This document shows, in pieces, positions 49,738 to 58,670 of a stretch of 64,000 bases of DNA. A program made the translations under genes and the position numbers. The DNA lies in contig JAEWIS010000061.1 of NCBI GenBank assembly GCA_023386955.1, positions 1 through 64,000 of the forward strand, given 5' to 3'. The notes under the pieces are model-generated. The model saw only the letters and a list, made by a program, of their open reading frames with translations. It had not been told where the DNA came from and searched no databases. The DNA comes from Bacillota bacterium. Its GTDB lineage: Bacteria; Bacillota; Bacilli; Paenibacillales; NBRC-103111. The first letter of the stretch is position 1; the number at the start of each line of letters is the position of its first letter.

Positions 49738-49781
49738 AAACCGCAGGAGAATGTCCGGTAGCCGGCACTCTTCTGCGGTTT
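49738..49781 (-). terminator. Terminator after the metallophosphoesterase gene
   Basis: AAACCGCAG/CTGCGGTTT outer stem with further pairing inside (CCGG-GCCGG). On the minus strand it ends in TTTTG. Confidence 0.75.
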
Positions 49782-49831
49782 CAATTATTGTCTGTATATT
49801 CTTAACAGCTTCTTAATACTATGCTTGATTC

Positions 49832-50941
49832 TTACAGCTCTCCGGCAAAAGTGATATGCAATTGCACAATCTCCGAACGGCTGCCCGTCCGGATAGGCGG
49901 ACCCCAGAAGCCGTATCCGGAGGACACAACGGAATCGAATTCCCCTTTGATCAGGTGACCCCAGTCATTCTCGTAAATCCGCCGGGTGATGAATTGAGCG
50001 GGGGCAATCTGTCCACGGTGCGTATGGCCGGACAACATGAGATCGATCCCATTGTCCTTGGCAGCATCCAGCTCGTAAGGCTGATGGTCCAGCAGGATCA
50101 GTGGAAAATTCTTAGCCGTGCCGCGAAGCAGCTCCTCCAGAGCAGCCCGATCCTTGTCCGTTTTGTCCTTACGGCCCACTAGGGTAAGCTGATCGGCCAC
50201 CGTAACGGACTCATCATAGAGCACACGCATGCCGCTGTCCTCCAGCGCACGGATCAGCTCGTCCATAGCCCCCGGGTTGGTATCATGGTTGCCCAAGGTG
50301 GCGTAGACCCCGTATTTGGCCTCCACCTGCTTGAGAATTCCGCCGAATCCCCGTCTGACAAAGGCATCCAGATCATCGTCGATAATATCCCCGGGATACA
50401 GCACCAAATCCGGCTGAAGCGCGTTGATTTCCTTCACCATCCGCTCTGCGTGGGCTGTTCCGGAGAGCAAGCCGAAGTGCATATCGGAGGCCATCACTAC
50501 ATTCAGCTGCTCCAGTCCAGCCGACTTTTTGGGGATGCGGATGTCATACTGCCGTACCACGGGATTATAAGCGTTGTACGACCCGTACGCCATAATTCCC
50601 ACCAAAACCGCCAGGGTCAGGATGCCTGCCCATTTCTGGGCCATTCTGCGGGGCAAAGCCGTCAGCCGGAGCACTAACAGAGTCAGATGCACAACCGGCA
50701 GAATCATGAGCAGAAGGGAGAATACAGCCAGCCAATAGGAACCGATCACACCCAGCACATCGGCATGGGGGACGAAACGTCCCAGTATAAAGGAAATGGC
50801 CAAAAATCCGAGCACCACTGCATACACCCATTTAAACCAGCCTGGCACAGCAGGCCTCATCCAGCGCCAGCCGCTGGCTCCGATGTAGAATACCAAAAGT
50901 CCGTATACCGCGAGCATAACCAATCCAATCACAATAAACAT
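49832..50941 (-). CDS. Membrane-anchored metallophosphoesterase (YkuE-like)
   Basis: A 369-residue protein; AAGGAG lies 11 nt before the ATG. Four N-terminal membrane helices (about 1-125) precede a calcineurin-like phosphoesterase domain. Metal-binding motifs are ASDMHFG, YPGDIIDDD, LGNHD and LSGHTHRGQ. The substrate is unknown; relatives act on lipids or lipid-linked nucleotides at the membrane. It is a single gene. Confidence 0.85.
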   Translation of the reverse strand: MFIVIGLVMLAVYGLLVFYIGASGWRWMRPAVPGWFKWVYAVVLGFLAISFILGRFVPHADVLGVIGSYWLAVFSLLLMILPVVHLTLLVLRLTALPRRMAQKWAGILTLAVLVGIMAYGSYNAYNPVVRQYDIRIPKKSAGLEQLNVVMASDMHFGLLSGTAHAERMVKEINALQPDLVLYPGDIIDDDLDAFVRRGFGGILKQVEAKYGVYATLGNHDTNPGAMDELIRALEDSGMRVLYDESVTVADQLTLVGRKDKTDKDRAALEELLRGTAKNFPLILLDHQPYELDAAKDNGIDLMLSGHTHRGQIAPAQFITRRIYENDWGHLIKGEFDSVVSSGYGFWGPPIRTGSRSEIVQLHITFAGEL

Positions 50942-51156
50942 GTACGACGCTCCTTATGTACGCCTTTTTTCCCCTATCCTTCATCATACGTTCCCCGGAC
51001 TTGCCGGTCAAATGGTCAACTGGCTCATCAAGTCATGGCAGATTCAGGCAGGAATATGAAAAACAAAAGCGAAATCCCAATGACAAGCATTTTCCGGCAT
51101 ATCTTTTTTTATGAGGCACCGGCTGGTTGGAAAGTTGGAGGAGGGAGCGGAAAGGA

Positions 51157-52062
51157 ATGAGTGAATCCGTAGGGATACACCGCATCGGAATTGTTTATTT
51201 CAGCGGCACCGGGGGGACGGAGGCGGCGGCACACAGCTTTGCGGAGCAGGCACAGGCGAAGGGGCTGGCTGTCGAACTGGAGGAATTGGGCAGGAAAGCA
51301 GGAGCCACCGGCCGCAAAACACTGTCGGAAACACCTGCGGGATGGGACTGCCTGCTGCTGCTGTTCCCGGTTTATGCCACCGACGCTCCCGCTCCTGTAT
51401 ATGAATGGATCCGCAGCTGGTCCCCTGTAGCCGGACAACGGATTGCGGTTTTTTCGGTCTCGGGAGGGGGCGAGGTCTGGCCCAATACGGGCTGCAGGGC
51501 GGAATGCTGCCGGCAGCTGGAAGAGAAGGGCCTCCGGGTGATCTATGAAGCGATGCTGTGTATGCCCTGCAACTGGCTGATGCCTACCCATGACCATGTG
51601 GCCATGCACCTTCTGGCCGCTTTGCCGCGGAAAACAGAGCTGATCCTCGGCCGGATTCTGTCCGGAAGCATTCGACGCACCGCTCACCGCAAGGGTTTTC
51701 TGTTGCGCCAGCTGGCCAAGTATGAGCAATCCGGCTCCCGGGGCTTCGCCCGGAAGCTCCATGTGGACGAGGCTTGCAACGGCTGCGCCAGGTGCGCCCG
51801 CGACTGCCCCACCGGCAATATCAGGATGCACAACGGGCGTCCCGAGTTTGCCGATGAATGCCTGATGTGCTTCAAGTGTGTATACAATTGTCCCGTCCGT
51901 GCGTTACAATCTAACAATATCATGGTGCTGAAGCAGGGCTTCAGCCTCTCTGGGCTCCAAAGAAGAATGAAAGACACTGCGCTGCTCCCTGTAGAGGAAT
52001 GCTGCAAGGGAGTGCTGTGGTCCGGGGTCAAGACCTACTTGACGGACCGGGACCGGTTATAA
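51157..52062 (+). CDS. EFR1-family ferredoxin/flavodoxin-fold protein
   Basis: A 301-residue protein from ATG 51157 with GGAGGG 11 nt upstream. The N-terminal part (about 8-160) is flavodoxin-like (IGIVYFSGTGGTEAAA). The C-terminal part carries two [4Fe-4S] motifs, CNGCARCARDCP and CLMCFKCVYNCP. Such EFR1 proteins are presumed electron carriers between flavin and iron-sulfur partners; no specific partner is seen here. It precedes the dapB paralogue by about 30 nt and may be co-transcribed. Confidence 0.8.
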   Translation: MSESVGIHRIGIVYFSGTGGTEAAAHSFAEQAQAKGLAVELEELGRKAGATGRKTLSETPAGWDCLLLLFPVYATDAPAPVYEWIRSWSPVAGQRIAVFSVSGGGEVWPNTGCRAECCRQLEEKGLRVIYEAMLCMPCNWLMPTHDHVAMHLLAALPRKTELILGRILSGSIRRTAHRKGFLLRQLAKYEQSGSRGFARKLHVDEACNGCARCARDCPTGNIRMHNGRPEFADECLMCFKCVYNCPVRALQSNNIMVLKQGFSLSGLQRRMKDTALLPVEECCKGVLWSGVKTYLTDRDRL

Positions 52063-52092
52063 CCAATGAATGAAAGGCGGTTTTGACGTAAA

Positions 52093-52839
52093 ATGATCAG
52101 AGTGGGTATCGTAGGGGCGACCGGTAAGCTGGGCCGGGATATTGCCGGACTGTTGACACAGCGGGAGGACATGGTTGCGGGAGCAGTCATCGGGCGCAGC
52201 GGCAGCCCGTGGATCGGCAAGGATCTGGGTGCGGTCACCGGCAGTGGCGATACCGGGCTGCGGATTACCAGCGATCTTTTGGCCACCAAGGATGATTGTG
52301 ATCTCTATATCGACTGCACCCATGCCAAGGCGCTGATGGAGGATAATTACCCCGCTTACGCCCTGCTGCACAAGCCGGTGATTGTGGCGACAACCGGGTT
52401 TGGCCCGGAGGATCTGGATCGGCTGGCGGGACTCTCCCAGTCCATGCCGGTGGCGATTTGTCCCAATTTCAGCATGGGCGTATACAAGTTCCTGAAGCTG
52501 ATCCGGCTGGCCGCCGAGGAATTCGGCAAACATGCGGACATTGATATTTCGGAAATCCACCATAAATTCAAGAAGGACCAACCCAGCGGAACGGCCAAAA
52601 AAATCAGGGAAACCATTCTGCAGACAGGTGTGGAGTCGCCGGTTCATATGCACAGCATCCGGGCCGGGCAGGTCATCGGGGAGCACAGCGTCTTATTTAC
52701 CACCCCGGAAAATGAACGGATCGAGCTTTCGCACAAGGTTTACTCCCGGGAGGGCTTCGCCCAGGGTGTGTTTACGGTTATCCAGTGGATCAGCCAGCGT
52801 CCGGCAGGGCTGTACGGGCTGGAGGATATTTTCGGGTAA
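52093..52839 (+). CDS. dapB: 4-hydroxy-tetrahydrodipicolinate reductase (DapB-like)
   Basis: A 248-residue protein, somewhat shorter than the usual 265-273. The dinucleotide-binding motif is VGIVGATGKLG, and the substrate-binding core is EIHHKFKKDQPSGTAKKI, with the two His and the Lys conserved. It should reduce the dipicolinate precursor in lysine and diaminopimelate synthesis, needed for peptidoglycan and for spore dipicolinate. It may be a second copy; the canonical dapB neighbours are absent. The ribosome site is weak (AAAGGCGG 10-13 nt away). Confidence 0.8.
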   Translation: MIRVGIVGATGKLGRDIAGLLTQREDMVAGAVIGRSGSPWIGKDLGAVTGSGDTGLRITSDLLATKDDCDLYIDCTHAKALMEDNYPAYALLHKPVIVATTGFGPEDLDRLAGLSQSMPVAICPNFSMGVYKFLKLIRLAAEEFGKHADIDISEIHHKFKKDQPSGTAKKIRETILQTGVESPVHMHSIRAGQVIGEHSVLFTTPENERIELSHKVYSREGFAQGVFTVIQWISQRPAGLYGLEDIFG

Positions 52840-52880
52840 ACGTACAAGGCAGATTTCGAACATAGAGGAGCATTAGACAG

Positions 52881-54176
52881 ATGGATTTTTCAGTGGAGTT
52901 TTTGTCGTTTTTCGTCATTCATTCGGAGGGCTCATCCGAGCAAAATAAGCGTTACCGGCATTTTAAGACCCTGGACGGGGAGGAATACGAAAGAAGCGAG
53001 ATCAAGCGTTTCCTGGACGGGGAATTTGCGCGGATTGTCAAGCGTAAGGCGGAAAAGCACGCGCCCACGGAGGGCTGCCCTACCAAAATAGGCACCTTCG
53101 TGGTGGAGCCCGGCTACGAGCTGGGCAGCAATCCCAACTACAACATGATCGCCCGCTGCCGGGAGGCCAGTGACCGGGAGCAGTACCATAACGGCTGCGA
53201 TGATCTCCTGCGGGCCTATATCGGCACCAGCTCCGTGCGCGGCGGGGCGTTTATTGTAGCACGGGCGGTTCTGCCCAAATATTTTGACGAGCCGTTCCTC
53301 TTTATCCTGAAATGCGACTTCGAGCCCAAAATTGCCCGGATTACCGATGAGCACAGTCTGGTGGGGCAGGTGGATATGGCCATCAGCGCCAAAAGCATTA
53401 AGTCCATCCAGTACCCGCATATGCCGGAGGAAGGGATGCTGGAGTATGGGGAGCTGAAAATCCATCAAGCCTCCCATGCCCGCTACTTCGAGGAATTCCT
53501 GGCTTACGTATCCTACGAGCAGTCCGTGCCGGAGCTGGTGCAAAGCCAGGTGCTGGGGCTGGTTCAGGAATATATGGAGCAGAAATATCAGCTCCCCCCG
53601 GCACCTAAAGCGTCGGCACCGGTGAAAATTGCCGATGAACGAGCGATTCGTATGGCGGAGGCTGCTGGTGTGCCTATAAGTGTGCCCATGGATGCAGACG
53701 GAGATGGAGAAGGAGAGAACCTCCCGTATATGGCGGCCGGACCGGCCCCGGAGCCGACTTTAAGCGGTATTCCCTTCCTCGATGATACGCCCTACCCGGC
53801 AGCACCGGAGGTGTCAACGGCCAATGCCAGCCCTGACATGCTCCAGGAGGCACAGGCTTATGAGCTGTGGGCCAACAGCGACAAACGCAGGCTGCAGGAG
53901 CGCTGGGACCACGAAATGGTAGTGGAAGCGGCGCAGCGGATCGTGGAGTTCCAGCCGGAGCTGGATCTGAAATTCCATATCGGCGACACCTTCGTCAAAA
54001 CCAAACTGTCCGATTATGGCAGCAAGGTTCATTTTGCCCGCCTGGGCAACCGGTATGTGGTGCTGCTGGAGGGGGAGGACTTCAAGTTTGACAAGGACTT
54101 TTCCCCTGTAGAGCTGCTCCAGCCGGAGGAGCTGGACCAGGTGGTGGACAGGCTGAAGGCGAAGCCGGAGGAATAA
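52881..54176 (+). CDS. DUF3900-like protein
   Basis: A 431-residue soluble protein, MDFSVEFLSFFVIHSEGSSE onwards, with GAGGAG about 11 nt before the ATG. The N-terminal 240 residues match the Bacillales family I know as DUF3900 (CDFEPKIARITDEHSL, IKSIQYPHMPEEGMLEYG, KIHQASHARYF). A low-complexity acidic and Pro-rich linker (about 240-320) precedes a C-terminal region of about 100 residues. Function unknown. It lies 41 nt after the dapB-like gene and could share its transcript. Confidence 0.7.
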   Translation: MDFSVEFLSFFVIHSEGSSEQNKRYRHFKTLDGEEYERSEIKRFLDGEFARIVKRKAEKHAPTEGCPTKIGTFVVEPGYELGSNPNYNMIARCREASDREQYHNGCDDLLRAYIGTSSVRGGAFIVARAVLPKYFDEPFLFILKCDFEPKIARITDEHSLVGQVDMAISAKSIKSIQYPHMPEEGMLEYGELKIHQASHARYFEEFLAYVSYEQSVPELVQSQVLGLVQEYMEQKYQLPPAPKASAPVKIADERAIRMAEAAGVPISVPMDADGDGEGENLPYMAAGPAPEPTLSGIPFLDDTPYPAAPEVSTANASPDMLQEAQAYELWANSDKRRLQERWDHEMVVEAAQRIVEFQPELDLKFHIGDTFVKTKLSDYGSKVHFARLGNRYVVLLEGEDFKFDKDFSPVELLQPEELDQVVDRLKAKPEE

Positions 54177-54207
54177 GCCGGAGGACCAAGCCAATTCCGC
54201 GGTTCCG

Positions 54208-54236
54208 TTGCCGGGTTTTCCAAATCATCCTATAAT
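54208..54236 (+). promoter_or_regulatory. Promoter of the pullulanase gene
   Basis: TTGCCG (54208-54213) and TATAAT (54231-54236) with a 17-nt spacer, 60 nt before the pullulanase ATG. Confidence 0.7.
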
Positions 54237-54296
54237 GAGGACACGAGACCCGGTTAACGGACGGGTGAATGCTCAAGCGGAAAGGCAGGCGGAGGC

Positions 54297-56285
54297 ATGG
54301 CGGTTCAAAAGGAACTGGATTATGCAATTGAATACGGCGACCCGGAGATTACAGGCGGCCTCTCTGTTTTTTCGGAGGAATTCGATGAGGTTTATGCTTA
54401 TGACGGCAATGATTTAGGCATACGTTATACACCGGAAAGCACGGAATTTGTGCTGTGGGCGCCAACGGCTGCAGAGGCTCAGGTGATGCTCTATGAAGCC
54501 TGGGATTCAGCTCAAGGGGAAAGCCACGCCATGGCCCGGGAGGACCGGGGGGTATGGCGTCTGTCCCTGCCTGGTGACCTGGCAGGCAAGCTGTATACCT
54601 ACAGAGTGCGGATCGGCACCCAATGGAATGAAGCGGTTGATCCTTACACCCGGGCGGTGTCGGTGAATGGCGACCGGGGAGCGGTGCTGGATCTGGCAAG
54701 CACCAATCCTTCCCGCTGGACGGAGGAGAAGCCTGCTTTTGTCCACCCGTTGGATGCAGTGATCTATGAGGTTCATATCCGGGACTTGACCATTCATCCC
54801 TCCTCCGGCGTACAGCATAAAGGCACCTATTTGGGCGCCTGCGAAACCGGAATGGAAGGACCTGCTGGTATCCGCACGGGTCTTGACCACATCGCGGGAC
54901 TGGGCGTGACCCATGTCCAATTGCTGCCGGTTTACGATTATGCCACCGAGAGTGTGGATGAACGCTCGCCTCTGGAACGCTACAATTGGGGGTACGACCC
55001 CAAAAACTATAATGTGCCGGAGGGTTCCTATTCCCTGAACCCGTATGATCCCGCCACCCGTATCCGGGAGCTGAAAACCCTGATTCAAACCTGCCATGAC
55101 CGCGGGCTGCGGGTGATTATGGATGTGGTCTTTAATCATGTGTATGACGGCTACAGGGCCAATCTGGCCAAGCTGGTGCCGGGCTATTATATGCGTCATA
55201 AACCCGACGGCAGTCTCTCCAACGGCTCCGGCTGCGGCAACGACACTGCTACGGAACGTCCGATGATGCGCAAGCTGATTGTGGATTCGGTGCTGTATTG
55301 GGCCAGGGAATACCGGATGGACGGGTTCCGCTTCGATTTGATGGGTCTGCTTGATCTGGATACCATGAACGAGGTCCGCAGGCGTCTGCATGAAATGGAT
55401 CCGTCCTTCGTGCTGCTGGGAGAGGGCTGGATCATGCCGACGGAGCTGGCTCCCGAACGCCGGGCGGACCAGGCCAATGCGGTGAAGCTGCCCGGTATCG
55501 GCCAGTTTAATGACAACCTCCGGGATGCGCTGAAGGGAAGCACCTTTGCAGAGAAGGAGGCCGGCTTCGCCGGGGGACAGTCCGGCTTCGAGCAGGATGT
55601 CCGGCGAGGGATTGCCGGGGCCATCGCTTATAACGACAGGATCAAAGGATTCGCCCTGGAGCCGGTGCAGTCTGTGGCCTATGTGGAGGCCCATGACAAT
55701 CACACTCTCTGGGATAAGCTCGCCCTTACCAACGGACATGAGGATGTAAACAGGCGGAAGAGACGCCACCTGCTGGCCTCTGCGGTGGTGATGACTTCAC
55801 AGGGGATGGCGTTCCTTCACGCCGGGCAGGAGTTTTTCCGGACCAAAGGCGGCGATCACAACAGCTACATAGCCCCCGATCCCGTCAACTGGCTGGACTG
55901 GGAACGCTGTGCCAGGGAGCAGGCTGCAGTCAGCGAAATACGCCAGCTAATTCGGCTGCGCCGGGAGCATCCCGCCTTCCGGATGCGCACAGCCGATGAA
56001 ATTCGCGCATCCCTGGTGTTCGAGCAGGCGGTAGAAGGCTGTATTGCTTTTACGCTGCGGAATCATGCCAATCATGATCCTTGTCGGGATCTGTTCGTGG
56101 TGCACAACGCCAATCCCTATACGGTTACAGTCGAAATCCCGTTGCCCGGCGTCTGGTCGGTGCTGTTCGGCCTGGGCAACCACGGCCCCTTTGATAGGCT
56201 CCGGGGAGGGAAGCTGGAGGTACACGGTTTAAGCTCCGTTGTGCTGGGTGTTATCGCTGCGGAACCCGGTTTTTATCCCGCCTAA
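54297..56285 (+). CDS. Type I pullulanase
   Basis: A 662-residue GH13 enzyme without signal peptide. An N-terminal domain (about 1-45), a CBM48 domain (about 45-135) and the catalytic barrel follow. The type I pullulanase signature is YNWGYDPKNYNVPEG. Catalytic motifs: DVVFNH, GFRFDLMGLLD (nucleophile), GEGW (acid/base), EAHDNHTLWDK. It removes alpha-1,6 branches from imported pullulan or glycogen-derived dextrins in the cytoplasm and would complement the GH13 enzyme of the MalEFG operon. The ribosome site is crowded: GGAGG is only 1 nt and AAAGG 12 nt from the ATG. Confidence 0.92.
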   Translation: MAVQKELDYAIEYGDPEITGGLSVFSEEFDEVYAYDGNDLGIRYTPESTEFVLWAPTAAEAQVMLYEAWDSAQGESHAMAREDRGVWRLSLPGDLAGKLYTYRVRIGTQWNEAVDPYTRAVSVNGDRGAVLDLASTNPSRWTEEKPAFVHPLDAVIYEVHIRDLTIHPSSGVQHKGTYLGACETGMEGPAGIRTGLDHIAGLGVTHVQLLPVYDYATESVDERSPLERYNWGYDPKNYNVPEGSYSLNPYDPATRIRELKTLIQTCHDRGLRVIMDVVFNHVYDGYRANLAKLVPGYYMRHKPDGSLSNGSGCGNDTATERPMMRKLIVDSVLYWAREYRMDGFRFDLMGLLDLDTMNEVRRRLHEMDPSFVLLGEGWIMPTELAPERRADQANAVKLPGIGQFNDNLRDALKGSTFAEKEAGFAGGQSGFEQDVRRGIAGAIAYNDRIKGFALEPVQSVAYVEAHDNHTLWDKLALTNGHEDVNRRKRRHLLASAVVMTSQGMAFLHAGQEFFRTKGGDHNSYIAPDPVNWLDWERCAREQAAVSEIRQLIRLRREHPAFRMRTADEIRASLVFEQAVEGCIAFTLRNHANHDPCRDLFVVHNANPYTVTVEIPLPGVWSVLFGLGNHGPFDRLRGGKLEVHGLSSVVLGVIAAEPGFYPA

Positions 56286-56434
56286 TCCCGGATGAATGGA
56301 AGAAAAATTTCCCTTGCGGTGAGAAATGTTACGGCATCCGAATAGAATGATGTGAAATAATGTCTGTATATACGGAATTTTGTTGATTTCCGGTACAGGT
56401 TACAGTTCCATTCGGAGAGGAGATTCTCAAAACA

Positions 56435-56836
56435 ATGATCACATGGCGGGATACGTATAATGTAGGGGTCAAACAGATTGATGACCAGCATCAGGAGCTG
56501 GTGCACCGGCTGAATGATTTTATGGAGGCCTGCACCAACCAGAAGGGCAAGGACAAAATCCAGGAGACCCTGGAGTTTCTCAAGGCTTATACGGTGGAGC
56601 ACTTCCGGGACGAGGAGAAGCTGATGCAGAGCGTCCAGTATCCGGAGCTGGCTGTACATAAGAAGGAGCATGACGAATTTGTTCATGTTATCGACGAATT
56701 GCTCCGGCAGGTGAACACCCAGGGGACCTCTATTCTCACTACCATCAAGCTGAACCGGACGCTGGTGGACTGGCTGATCAACCATATCCAGAAGAATGAC
56801 GGCAAGGTCGGCGAGTATATTAAGCAGCATGCCTGA
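56435..56836 (+). CDS. Bacteriohemerythrin
   Basis: A 133-residue four-helix protein. Di-iron ligands lie in DDQHQELV, HFRDEEKLM, HKKEHDEF and LINHIQKNDGK, the standard hemerythrin spacing. It binds oxygen reversibly and may deliver or sense it. Single gene with GAGAGG upstream and a strong terminator downstream. Confidence 0.92.
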   Translation: MITWRDTYNVGVKQIDDQHQELVHRLNDFMEACTNQKGKDKIQETLEFLKAYTVEHFRDEEKLMQSVQYPELAVHKKEHDEFVHVIDELLRQVNTQGTSILTTIKLNRTLVDWLINHIQKNDGKVGEYIKQHA

Positions 56837-56867
56837 CCGGGAACGGCCGCTACTAAGCACACACCAT

Positions 56868-56901
56868 CTCCGGGCTTCCTCCAGGAAGCCGGAGTTTTTT
56901 T
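56868..56901 (+). terminator. Rho-independent terminator
   Basis: CTCCGGGCTTCCT/AGGAAGCCGGAG with one bulge and a 2-nt minimal loop (wider in practice), followed by seven T. Confidence 0.88.
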
Positions 56902-56923
56902 ACGGAAATAGGAGGATCGCATC

Positions 56924-57829
56924 ATGAGGAAAACTGCAGTTTTGGCAGATGCCGTGCTGCTTTCCGTCACCTTTGTGTGGGGAATCATGTTTGTGTTTTT
57001 GAAGGAAGCGGTTGCCGTTATGCCGGTTATGACTCATTTGGCGGTGCGGTTTTTATTAGCGGCAGGCATTCTGTGGATTGGCTACGCCTGTATGAAAAAC
57101 AAGGAACCGATGACATGGGCAGTTTGGCGCCGCGGGGCCGCGATGGGTGTGCTTTTGTTTTTGGCGTTTATGTTCCAATCGGTTGGCACCCAGTTCACTT
57201 CAGCATCCAATACCGGGTTTATTACCGGATTATGTGTGGTGCTGGTGCCTGTTCTAGGCGCGGTTTTTTACCGGATGAAGCTTTCTGCAGCGGTGGGAAC
57301 GGGAGTTGTCATTGCCTTGGTGGGGCTGGCGGTAATGTCGCTGCGGATTCACGAACCGATGCAAATCGGAGATCTTATCGTGCTGTTCGGCTCCTTCGCC
57401 TTTGCGCTCCACATTCTGATCACCGCCAAATATTCCGTGCTGCATCAGCCTTTTTTGCTGGCAAGCATCCAAATCACAGTGGCGGCGTTATTGGATTTTG
57501 CAGCGGCAGGCCTTTTTGAGAATATCGGAGAAGCCTTGTCCCCGGCGGTTTGGACGGATATCCGGGTGCTGCGGGCGCTTCTCATCGGGGCTGTTTTTGC
57601 AACGGCCTTTGCTTTTTGGGCACAAACCCACTTTCAGCGGTTTACCACGGCCACACACACGGCCATAATTTTTGCATCGGAGCCTGTTTTTGCCGCGGCT
57701 GCAGCGGTTGCCATAGGGGGAGAAAGCCTGAGCCGGCAAACCCTCCTAGGCGGAGCGCTGATTTTAGGGGGGATTCTGCTGGCGGAGCTGAAAGGAGCTG
57801 CCGGGGACAGGAAAGAAGAGCCTATTTAA
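56924..57829 (+). CDS. EamA/DMT-family exporter
   Basis: A 301-residue protein with ten membrane helices in two EamA repeats (about 5-145 and 155-290). AGGAGG lies 10 nt before the ATG. Typical features are the start FVWGIMFVFLKEAV and the second-repeat end AIIFASEPVFAAAAAVAIGGE. Such drug/metabolite transporters export amino acids or other metabolites; the substrate is unknown. Single gene. Confidence 0.88.
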   Translation: MRKTAVLADAVLLSVTFVWGIMFVFLKEAVAVMPVMTHLAVRFLLAAGILWIGYACMKNKEPMTWAVWRRGAAMGVLLFLAFMFQSVGTQFTSASNTGFITGLCVVLVPVLGAVFYRMKLSAAVGTGVVIALVGLAVMSLRIHEPMQIGDLIVLFGSFAFALHILITAKYSVLHQPFLLASIQITVAALLDFAAAGLFENIGEALSPAVWTDIRVLRALLIGAVFATAFAFWAQTHFQRFTTATHTAIIFASEPVFAAAAAVAIGGESLSRQTLLGGALILGGILLAELKGAAGDRKEEPI

Positions 57830-57911
57830 GAACATCGGAGCGTCTTCGTGTAAGAACAGGAAGCGTGGCGCATATTAGGGAGGATTCCATTTTTGTTAAA
57901 GGAGAATTCCC

Positions 57912-58556
57912 ATGCCCAATAAAAACAAGCTTCTTGTTTTGCTGCTGGCCATTGTGCTGGTTCTTCCCGCCACCCTGCTGGCGCCCCGTCCTGCCGAAGC
58001 TGCTTCGGCGGATACGGATGTGTATACGGTCCAGCCCGGCGACAGCTTATGGAAAATATCGGTCAAGTATCAGGTGGGGTTGTCTGAAATCATCTCGGCC
58101 AACCCGCAATTCGCCAACCCCAACTTGATTTACCCGGGCGACAAGGTAACAGTGCCGCTTTTCAGTGCCACCAAATCGGTGGAGGAAGAGGTAGTCCGCC
58201 TGGTGAATGTGGAGCGGGCCAAGAACGGTCTGAAGCCCTTAACCGCCAATTGGCAGCTGGCCCGGGTGGCGCGCTACAAGTCCGTGGATATGCGTGACAA
58301 GGGGTATTTTTCCCATACGTCACCCACCTACGGCAGCCCCTTCGATATGATGAAAAGCTTCAACATCAGCTACTCCGCAGCCGGGGAAAATATCGCGGCA
58401 GGCCAAACAACAGCCCAGGCGGTCATGGACAGCTGGATGAACAGCCCCGGTCACAGACAGAATATCCTAAGTCCGAATTTCTCGGAAATCGGGGTAGGCT
58501 ACTGCACCGGCGGCAGCTATCGATACTACTGGACACAGATGTTTATCAATCCTTAA
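57912..58556 (+). CDS. Secreted LysM-CAP domain protein (YkwD/SafA-like)
   Basis: A 214-residue protein with AAAGGAG 8 nt before the ATG. Signal peptide about 1-30 (ends AEAAS), one LysM domain (about 37-82, YTVQPGDSLWKISVKYQVGL) that binds peptidoglycan, then a CAP/SCP domain (about 92-212, GYFSHTSPTYGSPF, AGENIA, SWMNSPGHRQNIL). Bacterial CAP proteins of this plan include the spore-germination and coat-related YkwD group; the activity is unknown. Confidence 0.9.
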   Translation: MPNKNKLLVLLLAIVLVLPATLLAPRPAEAASADTDVYTVQPGDSLWKISVKYQVGLSEIISANPQFANPNLIYPGDKVTVPLFSATKSVEEEVVRLVNVERAKNGLKPLTANWQLARVARYKSVDMRDKGYFSHTSPTYGSPFDMMKSFNISYSAAGENIAAGQTTAQAVMDSWMNSPGHRQNILSPNFSEIGVGYCTGGSYRYYWTQMFINP

Positions 58557-58600
58557 TGAACATAATTATTTAGAACATTAAATATAAATGACGAAAAATA

Positions 58601-58649
58601 AAGAAGCTTGCCGAAGAGTGAAATCTGCTGTCCGGCGAAGCTTCTTTTT
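58601..58649. terminator. Bidirectional terminator
   Basis: AAGAAGCTT/AAGCTTCTT outer stem with inner GCCG/CGGC and a T-run on both strands. It serves the CAP gene and the convergent recombinase gene. Confidence 0.85.
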
Positions 58650-58670
58650 GTCGTTATGTGGTGCTGGCTG

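Noticed and set aside
49799..49817. TTCTTAAC/TTCTTAAT repeat with 11-bp period resembling the Kdp repeats
   Set aside because: It lies at the 3' end of the phosphoesterase gene, and no TA--CT hexamer stands 42 nt further on; no target gene follows in that direction.
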